From Theobroma cacao (taxonomy: Eukaryota > Streptophyta > Magnoliopsida > Malvales > Malvaceae), in NCBI RefSeq assembly GCF_000208745.1, contig NC_030855.1, forward strand, positions 11,891,088 through 11,955,087: DNA of 64,000 bases. Direction: 5' to 3'. Below, piece by piece: positions 34,451 through 47,260 of the stretch (position 1 is its first letter; each line of letters opens with the position of its first letter). The notes beneath the pieces were generated by a model. It saw only the letters and a list, made by a program, of their open reading frames with translations. It was not told where the DNA came from and made no database searches. A program made the position numbers and the translations under genes.

Positions 34451-37424
34451 TGTCACGACCCAGTACTCCCTTCGAGCCCGTGACATCTGCCGCGATGTCT
34501 CGATAGACATTCATTACCTGAAATGTCAACCGAAATCTTGCAAGGCTCTCGCATCAGTTTCACATCTCCCCTGTGAGCAATAGTTACTAAATATCATGTT
34601 TTAAGAGATTATAAGCTATTTCCAAACCAAAACAATAAAAAAATAATTTTCGTCTCTCGGGGGTATTTTGGTCATTTTTCTCCAAAAATTTCAAAACTAC
34701 CTAATAATGTAGTATGCGAGTGCAAAACACATATTTCATAATCAAAAATAAGTTTAGATGTCTAAAACATTCATTTAAAGTGAAATTATAGCTAATGGAA
34801 TAAAATAAAAATAATGAATAAAATATTCCAATTTTTCATAAAACAATTTTTATAGAACGCTACGTAAATAATTTTTACAGCGTAAAAGCAAAATAAATTC
34901 CTACATACAGTAGCACACGCAGCTAGGTATTCAAAACATTTAACAATGACATGTGGGCCCCCGAATGACTAAAAGTAATGAGGGTTGTGAACCTACAGTT
35001 TTTGAGGATGCAAGTCCAACTGTAGCCATTGACGAAATGAGCTATCTACAGACTATCCTGAGCCTGAAATGGGTGGAAAGAAGGGTGATGAGATTATATA
35101 ATCCCAGTGAGTAGACAAATATCATCTAAAACTGAGTAAATGGAGACAGATAAAATAGATTAGAATAAAAATGATTCACAGCATTTCGAACTCATTTTAA
35201 TAAGATAAAATATATTCATTTCACCCAAATAAATAACGAGGCTTATGACTTCCTGAAAAGCTTAGCTCGTGCCAAAATCATTCTCATACTCGATTGTCAG
35301 AGATACCTTGGCCTAGGGCTATCCCAATCGAGTCCAACAAGGCTGTTAAAAAGTCATGTATGCATAAATCATGTTTTTATTTTGAAAACATAGCCGTTCC
35401 TTGGCGTTTGTTGAGTTCACCCTCACGTGGTGGTTTGGCGTGAAGTGAACTCTAAAGTGTTAACCTCAGGAGTTATCCATCCGCGCCTCTCATACTGAGG
35501 TAAGATACAATAGAATCTATCGTGCCCCTCTAATAGGCTGGTCCATGGAAACCCGCCTACTATAGTAAGCTAATAATTATCCCACCAATCAATAAAATTC
35601 AATAACATAATATGGAAATTATTGTAATTCCACAGCCTTTCAAGGCAAAAAACAGTTTATACATTTCAACACAAATACCAATTCAGCCATTCATGCAAAT
35701 ATTGTCATAAGCCATTCGATTCAAATCATGAATTTACAACACATGAAAACAGTCTCCAATTACTCTATTTTCAAACCATCATTCAATTTCAAGACAATTT
35801 ATAAAATCATTTTATTTAAACACATTTTGGTTACAAAATATAAAGATTCACCATTTAACTCATTTCCATAAAATCACAAAATCGGATAAAAACTACTTTA
35901 GATAATTAAGATGATAGTAAGGTTACTCACTGTACTGGGAGTTTGATATATTCCTATTCCCGGTCTTCGGGCACAATCTCTTTACCCTTGTTAAAGGGCT
36001 CCCCACCTATACATCATACGTGACACGAATTTCAATAAATTGTGTCAATTTATCATAAACTATTTTAGGCTCTATAAATCTATATGAATGCATGAAATGT
36101 GATGCAAAATGTCTGAATAGCCATTTAAATACAGTATTCGACCTAATTCGTACTATTCTCGGTGTAAATGGGCTAAAACCTCCAATTTAACTCCAAATCT
36201 ATTTCTTTCACTTTCTACACTCCAATTATACTTAAAATACCTCAATGACTGTGAATATGATTCAATTTATCAGTTCGAACCATAAATCACACATGTCTAC
36301 ACATTAGGTAAAATCCGAATTTTGATGCCAAAATTTCCCATTAAATTTTGAGCCTCGCCAATCATTAAATACCACCAAAATATCATGAAATATCATCAAT
36401 TTCAACCTCAATATCCTCCCTAGAAAATTCGGCCTCTTGTAGGTTTATGAAGAACAAAGTGATTCCTTGCTAGATTTTCATACTTTCCATTACCAAACAA
36501 CCAAAAACACTTAATTAGCTTGAAATCTAGCAAAATCAATGCTCAAAACCTCTCCTCTCAAATTTGGCCAGCATGGGTTCATCATGCAAACTTGAGTTCT
36601 AAGCATGGAAAATGAAAAAGAAAGCATGGGTAGTGTAAATCACAAGATAAAATCACAAAATTTTACCTTTATTAGCTTAATCCCTTGAAATCCCACACTT
36701 TCTCTTCAATTTTCTGACCTAGGGTTTGTGTTCTTTCCTTTCCTCTTCACTTCATGCTTTGGTCGGCCATATGGGTGAGACTAAGAGAGTTTTAAATAGA
36801 TTTTACAAGGAAATTCTAGAATAATCCAAGCTTCACACATGGCATGTTTCCATTGGTCCATGTGTAACACTTATCCATTAAGCAATCTCTCTCCACCACA
36901 TAAAATGTTTCAATTATCCACAATGTAAAATGTTAATGGCTGAAATCCATGGGCATGACAAGTGTTAAGTGGTGTAAAATTCCAAAATTTCAACTTTTTC
37001 CCTATAAACTCGTAAAATTACCGTTTTGCCCCTAGGACTCCAAAAATATTAGAATTTAAATTTTTCACCTCTCAAACGCAAATCATACTCCAATGAGTCA
37101 AATGTGATTAAAATCTTTTCTAAAAATTTCCATTTTGTCCTCGGATGACAAAATTACCATTTTGCCCGTAGAACATGAAAATTCCAAATTGACTCCAATT
37201 CAGCCCTCGAACTCCAAATCATCCTTTAAGTCATTTTGGGGTTTTAAAATTCTCAATTTCATCTTAAGATCTCTATTTAGACTAGTTCGAGGCTTAATTC
37301 AAATTAATAATACCATTTGGTACAATATCGACTTTTGACAATTTTTTGGGGCTTTCCAAGTATGCAAGCATATTGTCAATCACATGAAGGACATGGCAAG
37401 TACTTTATAAGGTCGGGCTTGACA
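34451..37424 (-). mobile_element. 3' LTR of gypsy type 2 element inserted in copia gag
   Basis: The termini are TGTCACGACCCAG and CGGGCTTGACA, with a length of 2,974 bp. It is homologous end to end to the solo LTR at 5531-8523. A purine tract (AAGGGGGGTAGTGC on the minus strand, 37425-37438) directly precedes the LTR start, so this is the 3' LTR of a minus-strand element. Confidence 0.9.
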
Positions 37425-40400
37425 GCACTACCCCCCTTAAAATAAAATTTTGACCTCAAAATTTCATTTACTGAACTTAGAGAAAATGTGAGGTATTATC
37501 TTCTTATCTGATGTTCAACTTCCCATGTCATTTCTTCCATTCGAGCATTCATCCACAATACTTTAACCATTGGGATGCTCTTATTTATTCCTGTACGTAT
37601 CCTCATATTTATGTTTACCTCACATTTATGTAGCTTCAATCTTCTTAATCATAGTAGTCCATCGCGTACGGCTTAATCGCGCTATAATTACATTTCCTCG
37701 ATACCATTTCCTTAACTATCTCCCAAAGTCTCTTATGTCCACACAACTCAGCCTCTAATGGGATTTCTTACCGTTACACTACCTTTATCACTTGTCAACA
37801 ATCAATAATTCCCACTTCAGAATACTCTTTCCATATTACAACTGCTTCCAAATCAATTTTTTTCCTAAAGGGGTGTGCACTACAATTCCTATTCAAGCAT
37901 TTCATAATACATAAGGATCAAACACTCTTTATTTATCCATATATATATTTAACATCATAGAGAATTCAAATTTGATAACCATTAGTAACCATATTCTCAA
38001 AAAAAAAAAACTCCAGTACTTTCATGATCGAGTACTTATTAAGTAGATCTCGTCTATTACCATGATATATTTAAATAAATAAACCTACTTTTGGATGTAT
38101 CCTTATGGACTTAATCAATCCTTATAATTCCTAGGTCATAACCAACTTGTTAGTTATACGTCACATACAAACATATCTAACTTGTGATTCCTCAAATTTT
38201 ACTTCAAACACTAGATCTCATGGCCTCATTAGTTTATCAATCTGAAAATGAAAATAAACATTTATCTCCCCTCAAGTACACTTTAAAATCAAAGTATCAT
38301 TTATCAAGATATTTCTGGTGTCAACTTCCTTCAGCCCTTTTTTTTACCTTAGAAGATTAAATCCATAATCATCCATTTTGAGTCATGGGCTTATGCCAAT
38401 CAAGGCAAATTTTCACACTTTCAATTGCATGAATTCGAATGCACATATTCCATTCTCATATGAGAGTTAACCACTACTCGGCATCATCCCCAAACAACAC
38501 GTATTATATAAATCAAATTTTTAGAGTCAAAGTTCATATTGGAGTAATTCAACCCTATGTCATATCTCATCACCAAACCCTTACTTGTACATGAGTACTT
38601 GAATTTTCGAATCATCATTTCTTTTCTAAGTAGATCTTTACAGTCCCCGTAGCGTATTTCTATTCCCTTACACATAATAGTGTCATTTAATCAAACCGTA
38701 TCACCCTCATTTTCTAAACATTCGAAACACAATTCAACCTTTGCCTACCATTATCAAGTACTTTGCCTTGATAATTACTTAAAAATAAATTGAAACTTGT
38801 GGGGAAGTACATTTCACAATTTATGTTTTGCATCTACAATTATGTCGAGACCAGAACCTCATCGGTCCATAAAATAGTAGGATAATCATTGCCTCGAACC
38901 AGTATTTTCAAGTATACTTATGCTTGTATCCTATCCTCATACTTATGTGATATGTCAGTCATGAGTCTAACTTGACTGTATAGCCATTTGCTCCTTAAGC
39001 TTTAATGTTTTCTCATTGCGAAAAGTCTTTCGAATTTATCACATCAGAGTATTCATAAGGTGGATACATATCCATATTTTATAGTTCAAGGTCTAACGTA
39101 GCAAACACTATCTCATCATTAAAGTTCTACCCTTATCTATCGATCATAGCTCCCTTGCACATTTACCTATACATTCCTGGGTTACTTACAAGCCACTCAT
39201 GGCCATCCAACTTTTGACCTCTTATAATAAGTCAAACTAATATATTCTCTTATGCTTTTCCATACATTTCCTTTAATAAAGTTCCATTGAGAACTTAAAC
39301 AATCCAAGGCTTATCTTCAAAGTCACTCATAACTTTAGTCGTTCATTGCATGCCCGATAACACTTTAGCTCACTAACCTCACTAGACATTATTTCAAAAT
39401 CTCCCAAGGCGTCCATGTTCTTAATTTGAATCATACCATCTAACTTAATATAATTGCATTAATTATCCTTAAGTCCTTATGCTCAGCCTATCAACATCCA
39501 TATCTCCCCCTCCTTCATGTTATTGGCTTTGTTAAAGTATATGTGGCTTTTTAACCTTTCACACTACATTATACATTTATGCCAAGGCACTCTCAATTTC
39601 ATGTCAAACCTATTGTCATGTAACCATAAATTAGCGTAAGCTCCCCTATGGAATATCTCTTTCCATATGATGCATGGGGATCACAAGATGTATAACTCCA
39701 AGTGTATGCCTACATATTGATAATCTTCATATATTTCATGATCATGGAAACCACAATTTTCAAAACTATCTTTTTATCGCAAGTTTGCGATTGGAACATT
39801 AATCTCCACATATACGTATACACGCACATTCAAATGTCCATATTCCTCATTATGTATACGGGTCTCTAGTTTCAAATGCCTTCAGACTAATTTCTCTTTA
39901 TATCCACATAATCGACCTTGTGTTGTTACTAGTCCCTTTTTATTCAACTGAGTCGAGACAAGAATTATAAATTCTCATAGCAACACTTTACATTAACTCA
40001 TTTACCATACCATACTTGTAATTCGTTATTCATACTTCATCACTTAACATTAATATTCCTTATCGATATCTCATACCTTCATCTTTCTTTACACTTATAT
40101 TCACAATCCTCATAGAATCAAAAATCCATTATAAGCGTCACTTATATCCTTTCAAATTTGTAGCTGCAACTAAAATTTCAAATTTCACCTTTTCCATAAG
40201 AAATTTTGAAGTCACTTATTAGGTATTGTAGTTGCCCTTACCATTGATGAATTTCTACGTCAATTCTCAGTAATTATTAAGGTAACTAATCACACCGCTA
40301 AGGTGAATACCCCTCCTCAATGATTATACCACTAGTCCACTTCTGTCCTACCAAAAAGGTTCCCATATACATATGTCCAGTCATTTAAACAACTACTTCA

Positions 40401-41107
40401 TTCACATTATATAAAATAAAAGTCAACTCTTAATTCCTTTATACAGGTAGTTACTATTTCCTTTGTACTACATCTATCTAGAGTTAAAGTAGTACAACTT
40501 CAACAAAACACTAAGTATCTTTAGGGTCATCATCACCTTGATCCTCTTCCAGATGAAATTTCAACAAAACACTAAGTACAGCTTTCTTCTTTTTTTTTTT
40601 ATTCTTTAATCCAAGCCTATTGGATTTTCCTACATTCCTCAATTTCTTTCAAGATGAAATTTCTTATGCCTTCATTAACGTCGTTACTATCAACACTTTC
40701 ATCAGTCTCACTAGTACTAGTGCTTTCCTTTATCCAAACCTTCGCTCCCAAATCCAATGGAGTCCAATTAATAGGAACTCTAAACGGATATCTTTCTAGA
40801 TTACTGGATTCAAAACGACATCGACTTTCAGTGGTGGAATCTATTAATCCCTCACTAGTACAATGTGAGGTATCAAAATCACTGTCTCTCCTAGGCATAG
40901 TAAGTGCAATCCGTGCACCACAACCTATATGTAACCAAATGGTAATTTCTTGATCATTTATATCCCACAAGGGCAGGTAGGTTTCTATATGCAGATGTAT
41001 CTATCAAACAAAATCTAATCTAACTTAACTTAACATGGGACCACACTGACACTGTAGTTTTTTTAAAACAACTTTAAAACCAAATGTTCTTACCTTTAAA
41101 ACCAAAT
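37425..41107 (-). mobile_element. Internal region of gypsy type 2 element, almost no pol left
   Basis: At 37465-37585 the minus strand reads PMVKVLWMNARMEEMTWEVE, the integrase C-terminal tail of chromovirus-like gypsy elements. From 37600 to 40600 no RT, protease or integrase motif is seen on either strand. The only longer ORF is at 40617-40970. The element is therefore a deleted or non-autonomous derivative. Confidence 0.65.
40617..40970 (-). CDS. ORF of unknown function just downstream of the PBS
   Basis: This 117-residue ORF on the minus strand begins about 140 bp after the PBS, in the place of gag, and is open to the stop. Nothing in it matches a known gag: there is no zinc knuckle. It is acidic and serine-rich toward the end (ESTSTSETDESVDSNDVNEG) and ends in a charged FILKEIEECRKIQ helix-like stretch. 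The middle has RYPFRVPINWTPLDLGAKVW. An open frame in an otherwise decayed element could be chance, a short gag of a non-autonomous family or a captured fragment. It is not recognised. Confidence 0.35.
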   Translation of the reverse strand: MWDINDQEITIWLHIGCGARIALTMPRRDSDFDTSHCTSEGLIDSTTESRCRFESSNLERYPFRVPINWTPLDLGAKVWIKESTSTSETDESVDSNDVNEGIRNFILKEIEECRKIQ

Positions 41108-41119
41108 GCTTTGATACCA
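41108..41119 (-). other. Primer-binding site of the gypsy type 2 element
   Basis: The minus-strand TGGTATCAAAGC, seven bases after the LTR end at 41127, matches the initiator tRNA-Met PBS with one change. Confidence 0.8.
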
Positions 41120-41126
41120 CTCGAAT

Positions 41127-42085
41127 TGTCATGACCCAGTACTCCCCTCGAGCCCTTGACAACCGCCGCAACGTCCCGGTAGACATTCGTTACCCGGAGT
41201 GCCAACCGTAACCCCATAAGGCTTTAGTACCATTTTTCTCATCTCCCCTGTGAGTAATCATTGCCAAACCTCATTTTTAAAGAATTTTAAGCTTTTTTCC
41301 CTTCAAAATCGAGGAAAAATAATTTTCTCCTCTCAGGGGCATTTTCGTCATATTTCCTCAAAATTTTTCGAACCCGACTAAAAATGTAGTAGATGAGTGG
41401 AAAACACATATTTCATGATTTCAAATAAATTTTGGTATCTAAAACATTTATTAAAAATTATATTGCAACTATTTGAATAAAATAAAAATGTTCAATAAAA
41501 TATTCTAATTTCTTGTAAAACATATTTATAGAGTCATCGGTAAATAATTTTTGTAATATAAAAGCTAAATAAATTCATACGTACTATAATATAGATAACC
41601 GGGATATGAAATTTACTTTACAGTGACTCGTGGGCCAACAAGGAACAAAAGTGCACAAAGGCAGTAAACCTACAGTTTTTTTTTTGGAGTAGTAAAGCCG
41701 ACTATAATCCTTGACGATATCTGTTATCCGCAGGCTACCTCGAGCCTGAAATGGTTGAAAAGGAAGGTGGTGAGATTATAAAATCTCAGTGAGTAAACAG
41801 ATACCATCTAAACCATCTAAAGTCTAGTAAATGGAGACAATTAAAATAAGTCATCATACTGTAATTTCATTAACTTTCAACTCATTTCAACCAAATAAAA
41901 TCAATTCATATAAATCGAGTAATCAACATGGCTTATGAATTTCTTAAAACTTTGGCTCGTGTCAAAATCGTTCTCATACCCAGTTATAAGGGATACCTTG
42001 ATCGAGGGCTATCCTAATCGAGTCCGCCAAGGCTGTTAAAAAGTCATGTATGCATAAATCATGTTTTTATTTTGAAAATATCCCA
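41127..42085 (-). mobile_element. 5' LTR of the gypsy type 2 element, truncated
   Basis: It begins TGTCATGACCCAG and aligns with the first 945 bp or so of the LTR at 34451. Homology ends near 42085 (after GTTTTTATTTTGAAAA), where gypsy integrase sequence of the opposite strand begins. About two thirds of the LTR is lost. Confidence 0.85.
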
Positions 42086-42089
42086 ATCG

Positions 42090-43238
42090 TTCTCTAAGTA
42101 CTTAATATGTCAGCAAGTGAAAGCTGAACATCAAAGAACTTAGCAATTGTTACAACCGTTTTCGATTCTTGAATGGAAATGGGAACATGTAACAATAGAT
42201 TTTGTAATGGGTTTATCATGAGCTAGGGTTTGCTATGATGCTATTCTGGTGACAATTGATCCGCTAACTAAGTATGCCCACTTTTTGTCAATCAAGATTA
42301 AGTATGGAGTAGCTTGATATGCCCAAATAAACATTAATGAGATTGTAAGCTACATGGTGTTCCGATAACGATAGTGTCCAACAGAGGATCACAGTTCATG
42401 AGTCAATTTTTGAGGAAATTTTAAGAAAGCTTTGGCATGAGATTGGATTTTTGTATGACTTTCCACTTGCCAATGGATGGCTAGTTCAAGCCCACCATCC
42501 AGACGCTTGAGGATATGTTGAGGGCAATTGCGCTTTATTTTGAGGTCTCATGGAATCATTACTTGCCATTGGCCAAGTTTGCTTATAACAATAGCTATCA
42601 AGCCATGATCGGTATGGCTCCGTATGAGGCTTTGTATAGGGGAAGATGTAGATCACCTATTGATTGGTTTAAAGTTAGGGAACAAAAGCTCTTAGGACCA
42701 GAAATGGTCTAAGAAGCTGAACGAGGTGTTCAAGTAATTCGACTAAGGATGCTAACAGCTCAAAGTCATCAAAAGTCTTATGCCAATAATAGACGCAAAC
42801 CCTTGGAATTCGAAGTTGGCGATTATGTGTTCTTGAAAATCTCGCCAACCAAAGGAGTGAGAAGATTCGAAAAGAAAGGGAAATTGAGCCCTAGATACAT
42901 CGGACCCTTTGAGGTGTTAAAGTGCATAGGCGTAGTTGCTTATCATTTGGCATTACTGCTCAACTTATTCGACATTCATCCAGTCTTTCATGTGTGCATG
43001 CTTAGGAAGTATGTTCCTGATCCTTCGCATGTGATACAGTATGATGAAGTCCAGTTACAAGACAAAAATAGTTATGAGGAACAACCCATAGCCATATTGG
43101 ATCAACAAGTAAAACGATTTTGCTATAAGGGTATTGTTATGGTGAAAGTATTGTGGCTAAGCCATTTGATTGAAGAAGCCACATGGGAACTCAATGAGGA
43201 AATGAGAAAGAAATATCCCCATCTTTTTCAATTTTGAT
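42090..43238 (+). pseudogene. Ty3/gypsy integrase, C-terminal part
   Basis: Plus-strand translation shows CQQVKAEHQRT at the left, then WKWEHVTIDFVMGL, then YDAILVTIDPLTKYAHFL, then after breaks SWNHYLPLAKFAYNNSYQAM, then EALYRGRCRSPIDW, then the C-terminal GPFEVLKCIGVVAYHLAL and HPVFHVCMLRKYVPDPSHV, ending in HLIEEATWELNEEMRKKYPH. This is a chromovirus-like integrase. The left half is broken by stops and frameshifts; the last 162 residues (42749-43237) form one open frame. Confidence 0.9.
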
Positions 43239-43285
43239 ATATGCTTTAAATTATGGTGTGCAATTAAATTAAGAGACAAATTTCT

Positions 43286-43301
43286 TATAAGGAGAGGAGA
43301 A
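43286..43301 (+). other. Polypurine tract of the plus-strand gypsy element
   Basis: ATAAGGAGAGGAGAA lies directly before the LTR start TGTAACACCCC. Confidence 0.8.
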
Positions 43302-44680
43302 TGTAACACCCCTAATTTTGGAGGTAATTTAAGTTAATGAAGGATGATCTATTTAATATGTATTATGCCTTGAAGACATCGATGATATGTTATGTATGTC
43401 AAGTGTGGAGAGTGTATACGTTTACACTTAAGTAAATTTTTTTGAGGAAATATCAAAAATGATGAATGAACTCTATGGTTTAAGGTTTTGAATTGTATTT
43501 GATGTGATAATTGAGGGTATGTATGTGTGGATTCGATTTTATAACTGATTTGAGGTTGTGGAAGACATTTTAAATGGGTTAAGCTTTAAAAGGAGAAATT
43601 TTTATGAATTGAGACTTAAAAAGTCGATCCTAGTGCATAGAGGGTCGATCTTATGAAGTAAAAAGTAGGGGAAGTAAAGCATACTGGCCAAGGATCGACT
43701 ATATGCCGTCTATAGTTAATCCTAGGAATGAAAAATGGAAGCGATATGGACTTTCTGGTACAGGATCGACTATAGACTCTCCATAATAGATCCTATGAAG
43801 CAAAAATGACTAAAAATGACATTTTGGTCAAGATCAACTATAGACCCTTTATAGTTAATCCGATGAATGGGGAAAAGGGTGAAAACAAACTTTTTGGTCT
43901 AGAATCAACTACAGACCCTCCATATTCAACCCTAAGACGCCCAATCAACTTAAAAAGCCCAAAACCAAACATTTCTTCATTTTTTGTTAACTCCACATTT
44001 CTCCACTCATCTTCCCTCAACTCTCACACCCTTCAAACCCAATAAAATTCAATCATAAATCATGGATTCTAAGTGTTAAAGGAAACAGATTTCACTCCTA
44101 ACAACTTAATTGTGTGATTTTGCTTTCTCTCTCTAGAACTCAAACCCTGACCTTCTAAAATGATTTTTGAAGGCATTTGGAGTGGATTGGAGCTTTGGAA
44201 ATGCTCCTAGAGGTAAGATTAAGCATTTTTACTGATTGGTTTTCAATTTAATTGATTAATAACTTAAATTTGATTTAGTCTAGCTTTAAAGAAATTGGCC
44301 CCTAAAGTTGACTAGGGATTTGGGGTAAATAGTTGTACAATTCAACTTCTAAGGTATGGTTTTAGCTCATTATTAAATGATTTTGAGCTTATACATTGGA
44401 TTACTAAAGATTTGTTTATTTTTATAAAAGTTGGCATTTTTCGAAAGTTAGGATTTAACTAATTTTGTGATGTTCTAATGTACTTAAGGGAAGATTAAGC
44501 AATTTGGGCACATTTGTGGGCCAAAATATGGTTGGAGGCTAAGAATCGACGTTTGGCTACGGACTACTTCTAATTTGTCACTGTGAGTAGGTTAATTAAA
44601 TGCATGTGATGCATAATGCATGGAAAATGCACTGCACTAGTACTACATTATGAATGTAGGCCGATTTGAACATGCCTAGG
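43302..44680 (+). mobile_element. 3' LTR of the plus-strand gypsy element, right end lost
   Basis: It begins TGTAACACCCCTAATTTTGG after the purine tract. Around 43618-43938 it carries a tandem palindromic array. The right end is not seen, because another LTR type begins at 44681 (TGTCACATCCC). The length seen is about 1.38 kb. Confidence 0.75.
43618..43938. repeat. Palindromic array in the plus-strand gypsy LTR
   Basis: Nine units of a semi-palindrome (AGGATCGACTAT and its inverse ATAGTCGATCCT) are centred at 43647.5, 43695.5, 43718.5, 43766.5, 43789.5, 43834.5, 43857.5, 43905.5 and 43928.5, with a weaker one near 43625. The spacings are 48, 23, 48, 23, 45, 23, 48 and 23 bp. The repeat period is 68-71 bp. 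Confidence 0.85.
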
Positions 44681-44753
44681 TGTCACATCCCATTTCCTAG
44701 AAAGATTATGACTGACGTAAGACCCAAACGAGCATAACCCATTAGGCGCAAGC
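44681..44753 (-). mobile_element. Fragment of a gypsy type 1 LTR
   Basis: It begins TGTCACATCCCATTTCC and contains CCCATTAGGCGCAAGC, comparable to the start of the LTRs at 18303, 21946 and 55164. It is cut after 73 bp by the copia LTR. Confidence 0.65.
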
Positions 44754-45978
44754 TGTTGGTCCCAAGTAAATGTGCTAGAGGGGGGTGAATAGCATAATTT
44801 GGCTCTTTCAAAAATTGACTCTAAGTGGGAACAAATGCAAGTGAAAAAAAAAGAATGAAAATAAGAACAAAAACATAGTAGACAGCATAGCAGAATTTAG
44901 AATGATTCAATCCAAGACCTACATCCACTACTTTGATTGTTCAACCAAGGATTTTCCAATTAATCCACTAAGAACGGTGAAATTCACAAGCTTTCACCAA
45001 GCTTTTACAATGGCTTTTACGAAGCTTAGTCAAAACCTTTCACAATAGTTTTTACCGGGATCAACTAAAACCCAACACCTAACTTATCAAGGCTAAATTA
45101 GAACTTATACTCAATGAAGCTAACCCAAGCTTGAGCAACCCCTTAGAGTGTCTCCCACACTCTAAGTAAACAGAAAATAGAGAAAAAATGAAGTACAATT
45201 GATCACCTAACTGATCTAAGATGTACAAAGTTAAGCTCAAACACTTTTTCAAAGGATGGGAGTGAAATACAAGTGTAAAGAGAAGGTTTTTAGTCTTCTA
45301 AGCTCAAAATCACTATGGATGGCTTCTCTATCTTGTTTTTGACTATTGGAGAGGCTTTAAATACTTGCAAAATCAATTCTGGCCGTTGGAGATAGAAACT
45401 AGCCATTTCTAGCCGTTATTTTGTCTTTTAGTACTCAATTGAAATTTTTTGACAGAATGATCTTAGTCGACTAACTGCGCTCTTAGTCGACTAAGTTGTC
45501 TCTGTTTTCTGATCCCAATTTTTGGCAGTGAGCTCTTAGTCGACTAACTTCCTTTTTAGTCAATTAAGTTGTTTCTGTTTTGAAGTCTAGATTTCTAGCA
45601 GTAGGCTCTTAGTTGACTAACAATACTTCTTAGTCGACTAAGTCTTTTCTGTTTCTAAATCGACCATCTCCATTTTTGAGTTTTAGTTGGCCAACTCCCT
45701 TGATTATTTGACTAAGTGGCTTCTGTTTGTGTCCAGCACTCGCTTAACTGATTAAATCTTATGTTAACCAGTTAAGACTAATTTGTCTTCATTAAAGCTC
45801 TTTCTTCTTTGCTTGTTTAACCAATTAACCCATTTTGCAACTGAACAAACATCTTGACTTGCTTTCATATACTAAATATATTAATTAATTTAAGCTTTCT
45901 CCTGCACACTTAAACAATATAATTAGACATCAATGAATGGGAATATTTTGTTATCATCAAAAACATATAGAGTCAACA
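44754..45978 (-). mobile_element. 3' LTR of a second SIRE-like copia element (copy B)
   Basis: The termini are TGTTGGTCCCAAG and GAGTCAACA, and the length is 1,225 bp. It is homologous throughout to 25981-27183, including the array. It is followed at the right by a degenerate purine tract (minus strand AATAAGAGAGAGAA) and copia 3' noncoding sequence. Confidence 0.85.
45462..45830. repeat. Palindromic array, copia LTR B, with a second palindrome type
   Basis: CTTAGTCGACTAAG-like units begin at 45462, 45482, 45535, 45555, 45608, 45629, 45682 and 45703. Spacings are 20, 53, 20, 53, 21, 53 and 21 bp. A different palindrome, TTAACTGATTAA or TTAACCAGTTAA, then starts at 45744, 45764 and 45817, spaced 20 and 53 bp. 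So the spacing rule is kept although the motif changes. Confidence 0.93.
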
Positions 45979-46290
45979 TTCTCTCTCTTATTTTTTATGA
46001 TGACAAAACATTCCTAGATTAAGAGTGCAATGTCTACGTTCAATATGAATGCTTCAAATCTTTACGCATAATGAGTTGTTCCCCCTTAGTCAATGCCTCT
46101 AGTTTTCTTTACATAATATTCAACAAAATCAAAACTAAGCATTACACACATAAATTAAACATGAAGATATATCAAACTCTATTTAACTTAGTCTTTCTTC
46201 TCTTCTTTTTCTTTTTCATCATTAAACAAAATATTCAAAACTCCCCCTTAATGAGTGCATCTAGTTTTTCCTTTAATTTTTAAAGTAGAC
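45979..46290 (-). mobile_element. Copia 3' noncoding remnant next to LTR B
   Basis: The phrase ATGATGACAAAACATTCC matches the corresponding place beside LTR A (27199). Homology fades by about 46290 and no coding sequence of this copia is seen. Confidence 0.6.
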
Positions 46291-46559
46291 TTTAATGAAT
46301 AAGAATCATAAACACTCATACACTTAAGTCATACAAGCTTATAGATATAGTTCAACAACTTCAAGAGTCAAGCTTGTAACTATGTAAGAACAAATGTATG
46401 GGAGTTAAATCATTTCAAGAACTTGTCAAGGATCACTCAAATAATATTCAAGCAAATTTGATCATTTTGTCATAATCAAAACTATAATAATTTTAAAGCT
46501 AACACAAGCAAGCCTTTTCTCATAACATCATCAAACATTCATCATCACATGCGAAAGCA
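46291..46559. other. Unassigned AT-rich sequence
   Basis: No gene, repeat or LTR terminus could be placed here. It may belong to the family 3 LTR that follows. Confidence 0.3.
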
Positions 46560-47260
46560 TCATATCACATCCATTAAGATACATAATCGTAATACATACA
46601 TTCTTAAAACTTATTATACAATAAAGGAACTTCTCAACTTAATTGTGTAAGCTTAACGTAATACATCTATATGTGTATTAACAAGTGCCACTGTCATAGT
46701 GCACGATAATATAAACATTAACATCATCAGCACCCTCGGGTGTCCATAATGGCTCTTGAGTCATCATCATGATCTCATACATAACATTTTTCATATAAGA
46801 TGCCCAAACATGGGCAATATCAACATAAACATATTCATAATCTGTAAACATAACATAAAGTAAAGACCGACTCATCAACGAAACGTGATTGACCCTTTAG
46901 GCATCAAGTGGTTGCTAGACACCTACTAAGGAATGAAGACCAGACACTAGTATCCGCAACACTGGCTACTATCAAAGGCTATCATTAATCTGCGACAAAA
47001 TAAATGGGAAAAATAACATGTGAGTCACAAAGACTCCGTGAATGGCTACGAGAAGGGGACAAGGCAAAGGATAAAAGTATTTCATAACCATGCATTTATA
47101 ACTAATGTCGTTCCTAACTTCCGAATCATAAAATTGATTATACGAGCCATTTAAACTCATTTAAATACCTTCTGTTTGAAAACAAACTTATATAAACCTT
47201 TAGAAATCCTTTACCTCTAAAATTCTCATCAAATTCTCCTAAACATCCTTTTCTGTACCA

